11,737 nucleotides of DNA from CAWUKT01 sp963923035 (GTDB lineage Bacteria > Bacteroidota > Bacteroidia > J057 > JADKCL01), in contig CAWUKT010000132.1 in NCBI GenBank assembly GCA_963923035.1, positions 1 through 11,737 of the forward strand, in the 5' to 3' direction. The translations under genes were made by a program, and so were the position numbers. Below, piece after piece: positions 1-7,020 of the stretch (its first letter is position 1; every line of letters starts with the position of its first letter). The notes beneath the pieces are model-generated. The model was not told the DNA's origin, ran no database searches, and saw only the letters and a program-made list of their open reading frames with translations.

Positions 1-491
1 TCGTCACGCGGGTCGCGGCGCTCGCGGGGTTCCCGGAAGGGACCGCGGTTGCGCTCAAGCGCGGAGCGGGACAGCTCTTCCGGACTGGGACGGTCGTTGC
101 CACCACCGGTGCGGGGACGCCGGGGGCGCCGCCCACGGGGAACGGAACGCTCATCCGTCATCGGGCGCTCCTTGACCGGCTCCCGTTTTTCTTCCGGCTC
201 TTCCTGGGGTTCTTCAACAACCTCCTCTTTTTTCTCCACTTCAGCTTCCTTTTCTACCACGGGAGTTTCCGTTTCGGCTGCGTCTTCCTTCTTCCGCCGA
301 CCTGGACGGGCCCGGCCTTTGAATTTGGAAAGGTCCGGCAATTCGCTTTCCGGCACTTCACTTTGACGCTCCAGTATTTTATAGATGAGGTCTTGCTTCT
401 TAAGGCTTTTAAAGTCAGACACACCAATCTGCTCTGCTATTTCCTTCAATTCGGCCAAAAGAAGACCATTCAATTTGATAATATCGTACAT
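1..491 (-). CDS. rho: Transcription termination factor Rho, N-terminal part (cut by window edge)
   Basis: This is the first 163 codons of Rho, the RNA-dependent ATPase/helicase that ends transcription. The ATG lies at 491-489 and the frame is open to the left edge. Residues 1-43 (starting MYDIIKLNGLLLAELKEIAE, with the KKQDLIYKIL helix at 31-40) match the Rho_N SAP-like domain. Residues 44-163 are a low-complexity insertion: an acidic Glu/Lys block at about 68-107, then an Arg/Pro/Gly-rich block at about 118-163. Such an insertion before the RNA-binding cold-shock domain is known in Bacteroidota Rho. The RNA-binding and ATPase domains lie outside the window. The gene is divergent from serS. 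No Shine-Dalgarno sequence is seen. The assignment rests on the N-terminal domain and the characteristic insertion. Confidence 0.9.
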   Translation of the reverse strand, partial: MYDIIKLNGLLLAELKEIAEQIGVSDFKSLKKQDLIYKILERQSEVPESELPDLSKFKGRARPGRRKKEDAAETETPVVEKEAEVEKKEEVVEEPQEEPEEKREPVKERPMTDERSVPRGRRPRRPRTGGGNDRPSPEELSRSALERNRGPFREPRERRDPRD

Positions 492-833
492 AAGAGAGAG
501 ATCGTTTTACCAAAATCACCTGTACTATGCATTCAAGAGGAATTTTTAGTTCCTAAGTACTTGGCTCGATAAATTTTAGGGTTTATTGCTCAATTTTAAA
601 AGGAACTCCTACGAGAGAGGCTCTTGGATTTGAATTCGATGCAAAGAACGACAATGACTACCAATTAAACAAGGGGACGAAGATGATTTCTATCTGCTTT
701 TTCCCCCAAAGACTCAACCATTTCCCGCTTTATCCACTTTTTAGGACACCCTTCCGACCTCCCTCCGGGAAACATATTCTTAACTAAAATAATTGAATCA
801 GATTTTGTTATTTAGCGGAAAATTCGCGTAAAG
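492..833. promoter_or_regulatory. Divergent rho/serS intergenic region
   Basis: This AT-rich gap of 342 bp separates two divergent housekeeping genes and should hold promoters for both. I see no convincing small gene or RNA. For rho there is a weak Bacteroidota-like candidate on the minus strand: a TTG at 536-534 and TGATTTTG at 518-511. Their spacing of 15 bp is shorter than the usual 19 or so. No clear match was found in front of serS. Confidence 0.4.
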
Positions 834-2108
834 ATGCTTGAAATCCGAAAATTAAGGGAAAACCCCGAACCCTTTGTCGCTGGTCTCAAGGCCCGATTTC
901 ATCCCGATGCCCAGGGTGCTGTGGATGAATTGTTGGACCTGGACCGTCAGCGTCGGGAAATCATCACCCGACAGGAAGAACTGAAGGCCGAAATGAACCA
1001 AATTTCCAAGAGCATCGGGTCTCTGATGCGGGAAGGAAAGCATGAGGAAGGCAAGGCCGCCAAAGCCAAGACATCGGAAATCAAAGTATCTATCAAGGAA
1101 CTCAGTGATGAACTGAACTCCCTGGAAGCCAAGGTACAGGACGCCCTGTATGCCCTCCCCAATATCCCGGACGCCTCGGTGCCGGTCGGCAAATCGGAGA
1201 AGGACAACCTGGAAGTTTCCCGCCACGGAGACATTCCTACCCTCTTCGAGGGCGCCAAGCCGCATTGGGATTTGGCAACGGAAAAAGACCTCATCGATTG
1301 GGAACTCGGCGTCAAAATCACCGGGGCTGGCTTCCCGGTCTACAAGCGGCAGGGCGCCAAGCTCCTCCGCGCCCTCATCGCCTTCTTCCTCGACGAAGCC
1401 GAAGCGGCCGGGTACAGCGAAATTGTACCGCCCCTCGTCATCAACGAGGATTCGGGCTACGGAACGGGCCAATTGCCCGACAAAGAGGGTCAGATGTACC
1501 ATGTTACTGTCGATGACCTTTACCTGATCCCGACGGCCGAGGTGCCCATCACGAATATTTACCGGGGCGACATCGTGGACGGCGAGCAATTGCCGATCCA
1601 AAACTGTGGCTATACCCAGTGCTTCCGCCGCGAGGCGGGGTCCTACGGCAAGGACGTACGGGGCTTGAACCGCCTCCACCAGTTTGACAAGGTGGAAATC
1701 GTGGAGATTTCCCATCCGGACCACAGCTACGAACGTCTGGAAGCCATGCTCAAGCATGCGCAGGGGCTGCTGGAAAAGCTGGAACTCCCCTACCGCATCC
1801 TGCTGCTGTGCAGCGGGGACATGAGCTTCACCTCGGCCAAGACCTACGACCTGGAAGTCTATTCGGCGGCCCAGGAGCGCTGGCTGGAGGTCTCTTCGGT
1901 CTCGAACTTTGAGACCTACCAGGCGAACCGGCTCAAGCTGCGGTACCGGGACGGCAAGAAGAAGTTGTTGGCCCATACGCTCAACGGCTCCGCACTGGCC
2001 CTCCCGCGGATCATGGCCGCGTTGTTGGAAAACAACCAGCAACCCGACGGCAGTATCCGCATCCCGGCCGCCCTGCAACCGTATACCCGTTTCGAAACCA
2101 TCGACTGA
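834..2108 (+). CDS. serS: Seryl-tRNA synthetase
   Basis: A cytoplasmic class II aminoacyl-tRNA synthetase that charges tRNA-Ser with serine using ATP. At 424 aa it has the normal bacterial length. The N-terminal tRNA-binding arm, a long antiparallel coiled coil, spans about residues 30-105 and is rich in Glu/Lys/Leu. The catalytic core carries the serine-binding TAE motif at 234-236. Motif 2 is at 264-284, including FRREAGSYGKD and GLNRLHQF. The LEVSSVSNFETYQANR stretch is at 351-366. Motif 3 is at 383-402 (LNGSALALPRIMAALLENNQ), which has ALPR where many homologues have GLAVGR. The ATG start puts the usual MLEIRKLREN at the N-terminus. No Shine-Dalgarno sequence is evident, which is common in Bacteroidota. 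The next gene on the same strand starts 106 bp downstream. Confidence 0.97.
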   Translation: MLEIRKLRENPEPFVAGLKARFHPDAQGAVDELLDLDRQRREIITRQEELKAEMNQISKSIGSLMREGKHEEGKAAKAKTSEIKVSIKELSDELNSLEAKVQDALYALPNIPDASVPVGKSEKDNLEVSRHGDIPTLFEGAKPHWDLATEKDLIDWELGVKITGAGFPVYKRQGAKLLRALIAFFLDEAEAAGYSEIVPPLVINEDSGYGTGQLPDKEGQMYHVTVDDLYLIPTAEVPITNIYRGDIVDGEQLPIQNCGYTQCFRREAGSYGKDVRGLNRLHQFDKVEIVEISHPDHSYERLEAMLKHAQGLLEKLELPYRILLLCSGDMSFTSAKTYDLEVYSAAQERWLEVSSVSNFETYQANRLKLRYRDGKKKLLAHTLNGSALALPRIMAALLENNQQPDGSIRIPAALQPYTRFETID

Positions 2109-2214
2109 TCCTCGACTCGGTTTCGTTTCCCTGACTTCTCCTTCAACCAGGCCCTGAAGTCATCCTCTTGGAACAGCTGGGCGCTCCATTGGCATTCATC
2201 CAATTCCTCCGCTT

Positions 2215-3513
2215 GTGAAAAAAGTCCTCATACTCACCTATTACTGGCCGCCCAGTGGCGGCGGCGGGGTCCATCGCAACCTGAAATACGCCAAGTATTT
2301 TCGGGATTTTGGGTGGGAACCGGTCATCTATACCGCTGAAGACGCCGATTATCCCAGCATCGATGAATCCTTGTTCAAGGACGTGCCGGAGGGGATTGAA
2401 GTGGTGAAACATCCGATTTGGGAGCCGTATGACCTGTATCGGAAGTTGGTGGGGATCAAAAAGGACAAGAAAATCTACTCGGGTTTCATTTCCGAGAACA
2501 AGAAAATGGGCTTCAAACAGCGCTTGTCGGTGTGGATTCGGGGCAATTTCTTCATTCCCGACGCCCGCAAGTATTGGATCAAACCCTCGATCAAGTTCCT
2601 GAAGCAGTACCTGGCCGAGAACCCAGTCGACGCGGTCATTTCTTCCGGCCCGCCCCATTCCATGCACCTCATCGGATTGGGGGTCAAGAAAGCCACCGGG
2701 CTGCCGTGGGTCGCGGACTTCCGCGATCCCTGGACCAATATCGACTTCTACGACCAGCTTCAGCTGTCCCGCCGGGCGGACAAAAAGCACCGGCGCCTCG
2801 AACGGGAAGTGCTCCAAACCGCCGACGAAGTGGCTACGGTCAGCTGGCATTGGGCGGATGACTTCAAGGAACTCGGCGCGCCGGGCATCCACGTCGTCAC
2901 CAATGGTTTTGATACGGCTGATTTTGAATTTGAAGGGGCGCCCGATCCCGAAGAATTTTCCATTGCGCATATCGGCTCCCTGAACAAAGATCGGAATCCT
3001 CCGGTCCTCTGGCAGGCCCTCGCCGAGCTCGCCGAGGAGCTGCCCGGATTCCGCGAACGCCTCGTGATCCGCCTCATCGGCAATACTGACATCAGCGTCA
3101 AATCCGAACTGGAAAAGCTCAACCTGATGGACCGCGCCGATTTCCAGGGCTATATGCCCCACAAGGAAGTCCTCAAAGCCCAGAAGGGTTCTACGGTCCT
3201 CTTGCTCCTCCTCAACGACACTCCGAATGTCCTGGGCGTTGTCCCTGGCAAGCTGTTTGAGTACATGGCTTCCCGCCGTCCCATCCTCGCCATCGGTCCC
3301 GACCACGGCGATTCGGCCCGGATTCTGAAGGAATCGGATGCGGGATTGGTCTGTGGATTTCAGGACAAGGAGAAAATGAAGGCCGGAATCAAGGAGTTGT
3401 TTGAGGCCTACCAGCAAGGCAGTCTGAAAGGAAACCAAAGCGATATTTCGCGCTATTCCCGCCGGGGAGTCACCGGGCAGATGGCCGAGATATTGAATGG
3501 CATCGTCCAATAA
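2215..3513 (+). CDS. GT-B family glycosyltransferase (GT4-like)
   Basis: A predicted sugar transferase of the GT-B fold, probably acting at the cytoplasmic face of the membrane in polysaccharide or glycolipid synthesis. The acceptor and donor cannot be read from sequence. The N-terminal Rossmann domain opens with KKVLILTYYWPPSGGGGVHR (2-21), a glycine-rich loop typical of this group, and continues with ISSGPPHS (142-149) and DFRDPW (168-173). The donor-binding half has TNGFD (229-233), HIGSL (252-256) and PGKLFEYMASRRPILA (344-359), with the conserved acidic residue in the FEYMA segment. The start is a GTG at 2215; nothing better lies upstream, and it gives the canonical N-terminus. The following hydrolase frame overlaps this gene by 17 bp or starts 13 bp after it, so the two are probably co-transcribed. 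Confidence 0.88.
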   Translation: MKKVLILTYYWPPSGGGGVHRNLKYAKYFRDFGWEPVIYTAEDADYPSIDESLFKDVPEGIEVVKHPIWEPYDLYRKLVGIKKDKKIYSGFISENKKMGFKQRLSVWIRGNFFIPDARKYWIKPSIKFLKQYLAENPVDAVISSGPPHSMHLIGLGVKKATGLPWVADFRDPWTNIDFYDQLQLSRRADKKHRRLEREVLQTADEVATVSWHWADDFKELGAPGIHVVTNGFDTADFEFEGAPDPEEFSIAHIGSLNKDRNPPVLWQALAELAEELPGFRERLVIRLIGNTDISVKSELEKLNLMDRADFQGYMPHKEVLKAQKGSTVLLLLLNDTPNVLGVVPGKLFEYMASRRPILAIGPDHGDSARILKESDAGLVCGFQDKEKMKAGIKELFEAYQQGSLKGNQSDISRYSRRGVTGQMAEILNGIVQ

Positions 3514-4327
3514 ATCACCCCTCGTCATGGAAACAAACCGCATTCAGCTGGCTGAACGGCCGGTCGAAATCCAGTATCTCCAAGCTGGCCAGGACGGCAA
3601 AACCCTTGTCTTCTTGCACGGATGGTCCATCCATTCCGGGTACTGGGAGGACCAGCTCGCCCACTTCTCCAATTCCCATACCGTCTACGCTCCGGACCTG
3701 CCTGGTTTCGGAGGGTCTAGGGCCGAGCGGGCCGACTGGACCGTGGAGGCATTTGCCGAGGACTTCGTGGCATTTTTGGCGGCTTTGGACCTGAAGGAGG
3801 TCGTACTGATCGGCCATTCGATGGGCGGGGCTGTCATGTTGGAAGTGGCCATCCGCGCGCCGGAGCGGATTCAGGCGGTGGTCGGAGTGGACAATTTTCA
3901 GTTTGTGGATGTGGAAATGGACGGGGATTTGATGTCGGAAATGGTCGCCTCCGTCCAACGGATCGCGGAAGACTTTCCCCGCTATGCGCCGGCGTACGCC
4001 GACCAGTGGCTGTTTCAAACGACCACGCCCGAACCGGTTCGGGCCCGGATTCGGCAGGATTTCGCAACGGCCAATCCGGCGGTGGCCTTTCCGGTGCTGA
4101 CCCAGGTCATGCAATATTTCGGGCGCTTGCCCGAACGGCTAGAAGACTTGCCCTTTCCCCTGCACCTCATCAACAGCGCGATTCCCCCCGCCCATACCGA
4201 AGGGCTGGAGCGCCGCTGCCGCCACGGGTACCACCTCCGCACCGTGGGCCCAACGGGTCACTATCCAATGGTCGAAGCCCCCGCTGCCTTCAATGAACAG
4301 CTGGAAGCCCTGTTGGAGTCGCTCTAA
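3497..4327 (+). CDS. Alpha/beta hydrolase
   Basis: A 276-aa alpha/beta-hydrolase-fold protein, probably a cytoplasmic esterase or related hydrolase of unknown substrate. The oxyanion-hole HGW is at 41-43, the nucleophile elbow GHSMGG at 106-111 (Ser108), and the catalytic His is likely His255 in GHYPMVEAP. The usual acid after strand 7 is absent: that position reads LINSAIPPA. Asp132, just after strand 6 in VGVDNF, is the likely replacement, as in some subfamilies. Two ATG starts are possible. ATG 3497 overlaps the glycosyltransferase end by 17 bp. ATG 3527 gives METNRIQL, leaves a 13-bp gap and has an A-rich leader; it may be the true start. The gene closes at a terminator 15 bp after its stop. 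No signal peptide is visible. Confidence 0.88.
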   Translation: MASSNKSPLVMETNRIQLAERPVEIQYLQAGQDGKTLVFLHGWSIHSGYWEDQLAHFSNSHTVYAPDLPGFGGSRAERADWTVEAFAEDFVAFLAALDLKEVVLIGHSMGGAVMLEVAIRAPERIQAVVGVDNFQFVDVEMDGDLMSEMVASVQRIAEDFPRYAPAYADQWLFQTTTPEPVRARIRQDFATANPAVAFPVLTQVMQYFGRLPERLEDLPFPLHLINSAIPPAHTEGLERRCRHGYHLRTVGPTGHYPMVEAPAAFNEQLEALLESL

Positions 4328-4342
4328 AGCGCTCCGAGCACA

Positions 4343-4376
4343 AAAAAACCCGGCCTCCGCAGAAGCCGGGTTTTTT
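4343..4376. terminator. Bidirectional intrinsic terminator
   Basis: CCCGGC (4349-4354) pairs with GCCGGG (4365-4370) around a 10-nt loop. An A-run at 4343-4348 and a T-run at 4371-4376 extend the stem and give a U-tract in both directions. It lies between the hydrolase (stop at 4327) and the convergent Bax inhibitor-1 gene (stop at 4394), so it can end both transcripts. Confidence 0.93.
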
Positions 4377-4393
4377 ATTGTCCATTACTTTCC

Positions 4394-5128
4394 TCAATCG
4401 TCCCCACCGAAAATGCGGAGCAGGAAGAGGAAGAGGTTGATGAAGGACAGGTAGAGGGACAAAGCGCCCATGACGGACATTTTGCCGGCGGCTTCTCCTT
4501 CGGTTCCGATGACGGCGCCGAGGCGGAGGAGCTTTTGGGTTTCGTAGGCTGTGAGTCCACTGAAGACCACCACCCCAATGATCGAGATGATATAGTCCAA
4601 TCCGGAGGATTGCAGGAACCAGTTCACCACCATGGCGATGATGATTCCGAACAGGGCGACCCCGAGAATGGTGCCGAGCTTGGTCAAATCCATCTTGGTG
4701 GTGGCTCCGAGAAGGGCCATGGCACCGAAGATGCTCGTGGTAATCAGAAAGACATTGAAGATGGTGCCGAGGCTATAGGCAAAGAATATGGTCGATAGCG
4801 ATAGCCCCATGATCACCGCAAAGCCGATGAAGACCAGGGTGGTCACCAGGTAACTCATGCGTCGGAGCCCGAAGTTCATCACCAGGATGAATCCGAGGGG
4901 CGCAAACATGACTACCCAGGGAAGCGGTCCCGCGAAATAGGAGATCGCGTTGGACTCCACGGAGAGCCATTTGCTGAAAAACAACCAGGAAACCAAACCG
5001 GTGATGCCCAGCCCAAAGGCCATGATCGTAAACACCCGGGTCAGAAACGCCCGCGCCGATTGGCTATCCGATTTGATTGTTGGGACACCATCATTGTCAT
5101 AGAAGATGTCTTGTGCGTATTTATTCAT
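4394..5128 (-). CDS. Bax inhibitor-1/YccA (LFG/TMBIM) family membrane protein
   Basis: A 244-aa inner-membrane protein of the Bax inhibitor-1 family, whose bacterial member YetJ is a pH-gated calcium leak channel. After a soluble N-terminus (1-27) there are about seven hydrophobic segments, roughly at 30-52, 65-86, 91-111, 115-140, 150-172, 178-196 and 217-238. Family hallmarks are the TAYETQKL segment (193-200) and the C-terminal ALSLYLSFINLFLFLLRIFG (222-241). The second aspartate of the family's di-acidic pH sensor (YLDFINLF in typical members) reads Ser228 here, and the first acidic position is probably Glu196. Those correspondences are my reading without an alignment. The start is ATG at 5128-5126 behind an A/T-rich leader. 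The gene is convergent with the hydrolase and divergent from the Wzz-like gene. The physiological role in this organism is unknown. Confidence 0.93.
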   Translation of the reverse strand: MNKYAQDIFYDNDGVPTIKSDSQSARAFLTRVFTIMAFGLGITGLVSWLFFSKWLSVESNAISYFAGPLPWVVMFAPLGFILVMNFGLRRMSYLVTTLVFIGFAVIMGLSLSTIFFAYSLGTIFNVFLITTSIFGAMALLGATTKMDLTKLGTILGVALFGIIIAMVVNWFLQSSGLDYIISIIGVVVFSGLTAYETQKLLRLGAVIGTEGEAAGKMSVMGALSLYLSFINLFLFLLRIFGGDD

Positions 5129-5200
5129 TTATAATTGTAGTGATTTTGACTAATCCTAACTTTCTAATGGTTTTAACGGAAGGTAAATATAAAGGTTTAG

Positions 5201-5220
5201 TTGGGAGATTTCCATCCCAA
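5201..5220. repeat. Inverted repeat upstream of the Bax inhibitor-1 gene
   Basis: TTGGGA (5201-5206) and TCCCAA (5215-5220) form a perfect 6-bp inverted repeat around an 8-nt spacer, 73 bp upstream of the 5128 start. A minus-strand TATATTTA just downstream resembles the Bacteroidota -7 element TAnnTTTG, but no TTG lies at the usual distance. It could be an operator or chance. Confidence 0.3.
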
Positions 5221-5348
5221 TGCGACCGGTGAGGAGGGAATGGGGAAGGAGAAAAAAATCGGGATTTCCGTTCCAATTGAATTTTTCTAATTTTACGCAC
5301 TTCAAAACGAGGCTCCCTTGGGTCTGGAAAAAATAGTGCCTAAACCGA

Positions 5349-6308
5349 ATGGAAGATAATTTCGTCGACTACAACATCAATAAGGGTCTGAATAAGCTCT
5401 GGCGTTGGAAATTTTGGATCATTGGCGCCTGTGTCCTGGCAGGTGTGATCTCTATCGCGGTATCTCTCCAGATGCAAGACGAGTTTCGCAGCAGTGCCTC
5501 TTTTGTCCCCCCGTCTTATAGTTCTCTCAGCACGATGACCTTTGGAAATGGCGTGGCCTACCGGGGTTTTTATGCGGCGGAAGAAGAAGACATCGACCGG
5601 ACGATCGACTACCTGACTTCCCACGAAGTGGTGGATTCCATCGCCCGCCTGTTCAACCTGTACGAGCACTACGGCATCGACATGGAGGACCACAAGCGGG
5701 ACAAGATGTTCTACCTGAGCTTTTACAGCAAGATCGACATCGACTTTTCCGGTAATTCTACCGTCGTGATTGAGTGCTGGGATGTCAATCCCGGACTGGC
5801 CTACGAAATTGCCAAGACTTACCTCGCCATCGCCAACGAGTACTTCGAGGGCGTGTCCCAGCGCCAGGAAGGCCTGGCCGCCACCGAGCGCGCCATCCTC
5901 GAGATGGAGCTGGAACGCAAGACCATTCTGGATTCCTTGTCCTTTTTCCGGACCGAATACGGCATCTACCGCCTCGACAACCTCGGCGACGCCATCACCA
6001 ACCTCCTCGCCCGTCGCATGGAGAGCGAGCCCAACTTTGCCAAGTACTACGACGAGGTCAAAACCATGGAGACCTACCTCTCCACCCTTGAGCTGCGCTA
6101 CGGCGACCTCCAGCGCGAGTACATGACCCGCAAGCTCAACATCGAGCAATACCCCAGCCTGATCTGGATCACCAAGGAACCCAACCTCCCCACTTTCAAG
6201 GAGCGCCCGAAGCGGAGCATCATCGTCATTTTGTCGGTGCTGGCCACGTTTGTCCTGAGCTGCTTCCTCGTGGTCATTCTGGACCGGGGCAAGGGCAAAA
6301 AAGGCTGA
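5349..6308 (+). CDS. Wzz-like polysaccharide chain-length/co-polymerase protein
   Basis: A 319-aa inner-membrane protein with the layout of polysaccharide co-polymerases (Wzz/GNVR type). A short cytoplasmic N-terminus is followed by TM1 (about 22-41), a large periplasmic region of about 245 residues and TM2 (about 290-311), ending in a basic tail. The periplasmic part is helical and charged (about 170-260), as expected for the long coiled helices of this family. Just before TM2 is a Pro/Lys-rich segment, EPNLPTFKERPKRS (277-290), which matches the family's conserved proline-rich motif. There is no fused tyrosine-kinase domain. Such proteins set chain length or help export of O-antigen, capsule or exopolysaccharide. 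No polymerase, flippase or outer-membrane export gene is adjacent. ATG 5349 follows a 220-bp divergent gap. A distant Wzz relationship is likely, but the exact role is inferred. Confidence 0.78.
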   Translation: MEDNFVDYNINKGLNKLWRWKFWIIGACVLAGVISIAVSLQMQDEFRSSASFVPPSYSSLSTMTFGNGVAYRGFYAAEEEDIDRTIDYLTSHEVVDSIARLFNLYEHYGIDMEDHKRDKMFYLSFYSKIDIDFSGNSTVVIECWDVNPGLAYEIAKTYLAIANEYFEGVSQRQEGLAATERAILEMELERKTILDSLSFFRTEYGIYRLDNLGDAITNLLARRMESEPNFAKYYDEVKTMETYLSTLELRYGDLQREYMTRKLNIEQYPSLIWITKEPNLPTFKERPKRSIIVILSVLATFVLSCFLVVILDRGKGKKG

Positions 6309-6411
6309 TCCAATCTCCACTTCTTCCTGCTTCCCCTGATCCGGCCTCCATCACCGGGCCAACCCGCTATTGGCACCCTCCTTCCACAACATTTAAAGGC
6401 CGATTTTTGAG

Positions 6412-6445
6412 CTTCGGAACAAAAAAGGCCTCTTCGGAACAAAAA
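6412..6445. repeat. 14-bp direct repeat, 20-bp period
   Basis: CTTCGGAACAAAAA occurs at 6412-6425 and again at 6432-6445, separated by 6 bp. The first copy sits in a weak hairpin with a C(TTCG)G tetraloop and flanking TTTTTG/CAAAAA arms (6404-6409 and 6420-6425). It begins about 100 bp after the Wzz-like stop. No function is recognised. Confidence 0.5.
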
Positions 6446-6531
6446 TTTTAATCCGCCCTCCCGAACTCCTATATTAAGATTCGATTCAACACATTTTTAG
6501 TCAAGTTCTGGTTCCGGATCGCTTTGCAGGA

Positions 6532-6621
6532 AGGGTCAAAATATATTCCTGTATTTCCGGGGTCGGAAACAGCAAAATGGATTTGTTGGCGATGCCAACG
6601 CGTTCTCTCAGGGTCAAATAT
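6532..6621. repeat. Two hairpins bracketed by direct repeats
   Basis: AGGGTCAAAATAT (6532-6544) and AGGGTCAAATAT (6610-6621) bracket two perfect inverted repeats: TTTCCG-GGGT-CGGAAA (6554-6569) and GTTGGC-GAT-GCCAAC (6585-6599). The hairpins are 15 bp apart. The arrangement looks like RNA secondary structure or a protein-binding array, but matches no family known to me. Confidence 0.45.
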
Positions 6622-6810
6622 TAGCCAAGTCATTGAATGGAAAATCACACTCCTTATTGCGTAAGGGTTCCAGCTCAATTGTACCCGGATTCCATTGTTC
6701 CATCCTGTAAATGGGTGCAAATGGCTATTCTCATGCCCTTCCCTCGCGGTTTCTCCGGGATGTCGGCTCGTCCGGTTCCACGGGTTTTCAACGGGTTCTG
6801 AATCACTTCA

Positions 6811-6832
6811 GAGGAGTCGATGGCGGCTCCTC
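6811..6832. repeat. 9-bp stem hairpin with tetraloop
   Basis: GAGGAGTCG (6811-6819) pairs with CGGCTCCTC (6824-6832), with one G-U wobble, around the loop ATGG. No T-run follows on either strand, so it is not an intrinsic terminator. It lies 110 bp before the terminator at 6942-6973. Confidence 0.5.
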
Positions 6833-6941
6833 CGTTCCATCGTCAACCCAATTTTTTGATAAGCACCATTGATATTTTTCTACTGACGATTGTTCCACTA
6901 CCGTTTTGTTCTAACCAATGATTGATCTATTACAACTATTT

Positions 6942-6973
6942 AAAGGTCGGCTCCGCTCGGGGCCGGCTTTTTT
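6942..6973 (+). terminator. Strong rightward intrinsic terminator
   Basis: GGTCGGC (6945-6951) and flanking TCC (6952-6954) pair with GGGGCCGGC (6959-6967) to form a 9-bp stem (two G-U pairs) around the tetraloop GCTC, followed by six T residues (6968-6973). AAA at 6942-6944 can extend the stem. The T-run fits rightward transcription. Leftward it offers only TTTAAAT, so it may weakly serve the LuxE-like gene ending at 7021. The nearest upstream plus-strand gene ends 634 bp earlier. Confidence 0.85.
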
Positions 6974-7020
6974 GGTTTCGGAATGGATGCTGGAAAATGG
7001 TTCTCAGAAAAGGCGGACAA

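Larger units (their letters stand above)
6309..6941. other. Long intergenic region, possible non-coding RNA
   Basis: About 630 bp lie between the Wzz-like gene and a strong rightward terminator, and I see no convincing gene on either strand. It holds a 14-bp direct repeat (6412-6425 and 6432-6445), two close hairpins (6554-6569 and 6584-6600) flanked by near-identical AGGGTCAAA(A)TAT segments, and a 9-bp-stem hairpin with a tetraloop (6811-6832). Together with the terminator at 6942-6973 these suggest a structured transcript read rightwards. I do not recognise tmRNA, RNase P, 6S, SRP RNA or a tRNA. It could equally be a long 3' untranslated region or a decayed gene. Confidence 0.35.

Noticed and set aside
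49..572. Two short plus-strand frames over the rho start
   Set aside because: They are antisense to the Rho N-terminal domain and insertion; one is only Ser/Arg-rich low-complexity sequence.
852..2078. Long open frame on the minus strand opposite serS
   Set aside because: It is a mirror of the high-GC codon pattern of serS; the translation has no recognisable domain, and the plus-strand gene is certain.
2143..3543. 466-codon minus-strand frame opposite the glycosyltransferase
   Set aside because: It covers a clear glycosyltransferase with all family motifs, and its own translation matches nothing.
6469..6720. 83-codon minus-strand frame in the non-coding gap
   Set aside because: No recognisable domain, and it covers the hairpin-repeat cluster; possible but unsupported.
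6776..6830. tRNA-like T-arm sequence (ACGGGTTCTGAATC)
   Set aside because: No acceptor stem, D-arm or anticodon arm can be assembled around it on either strand.
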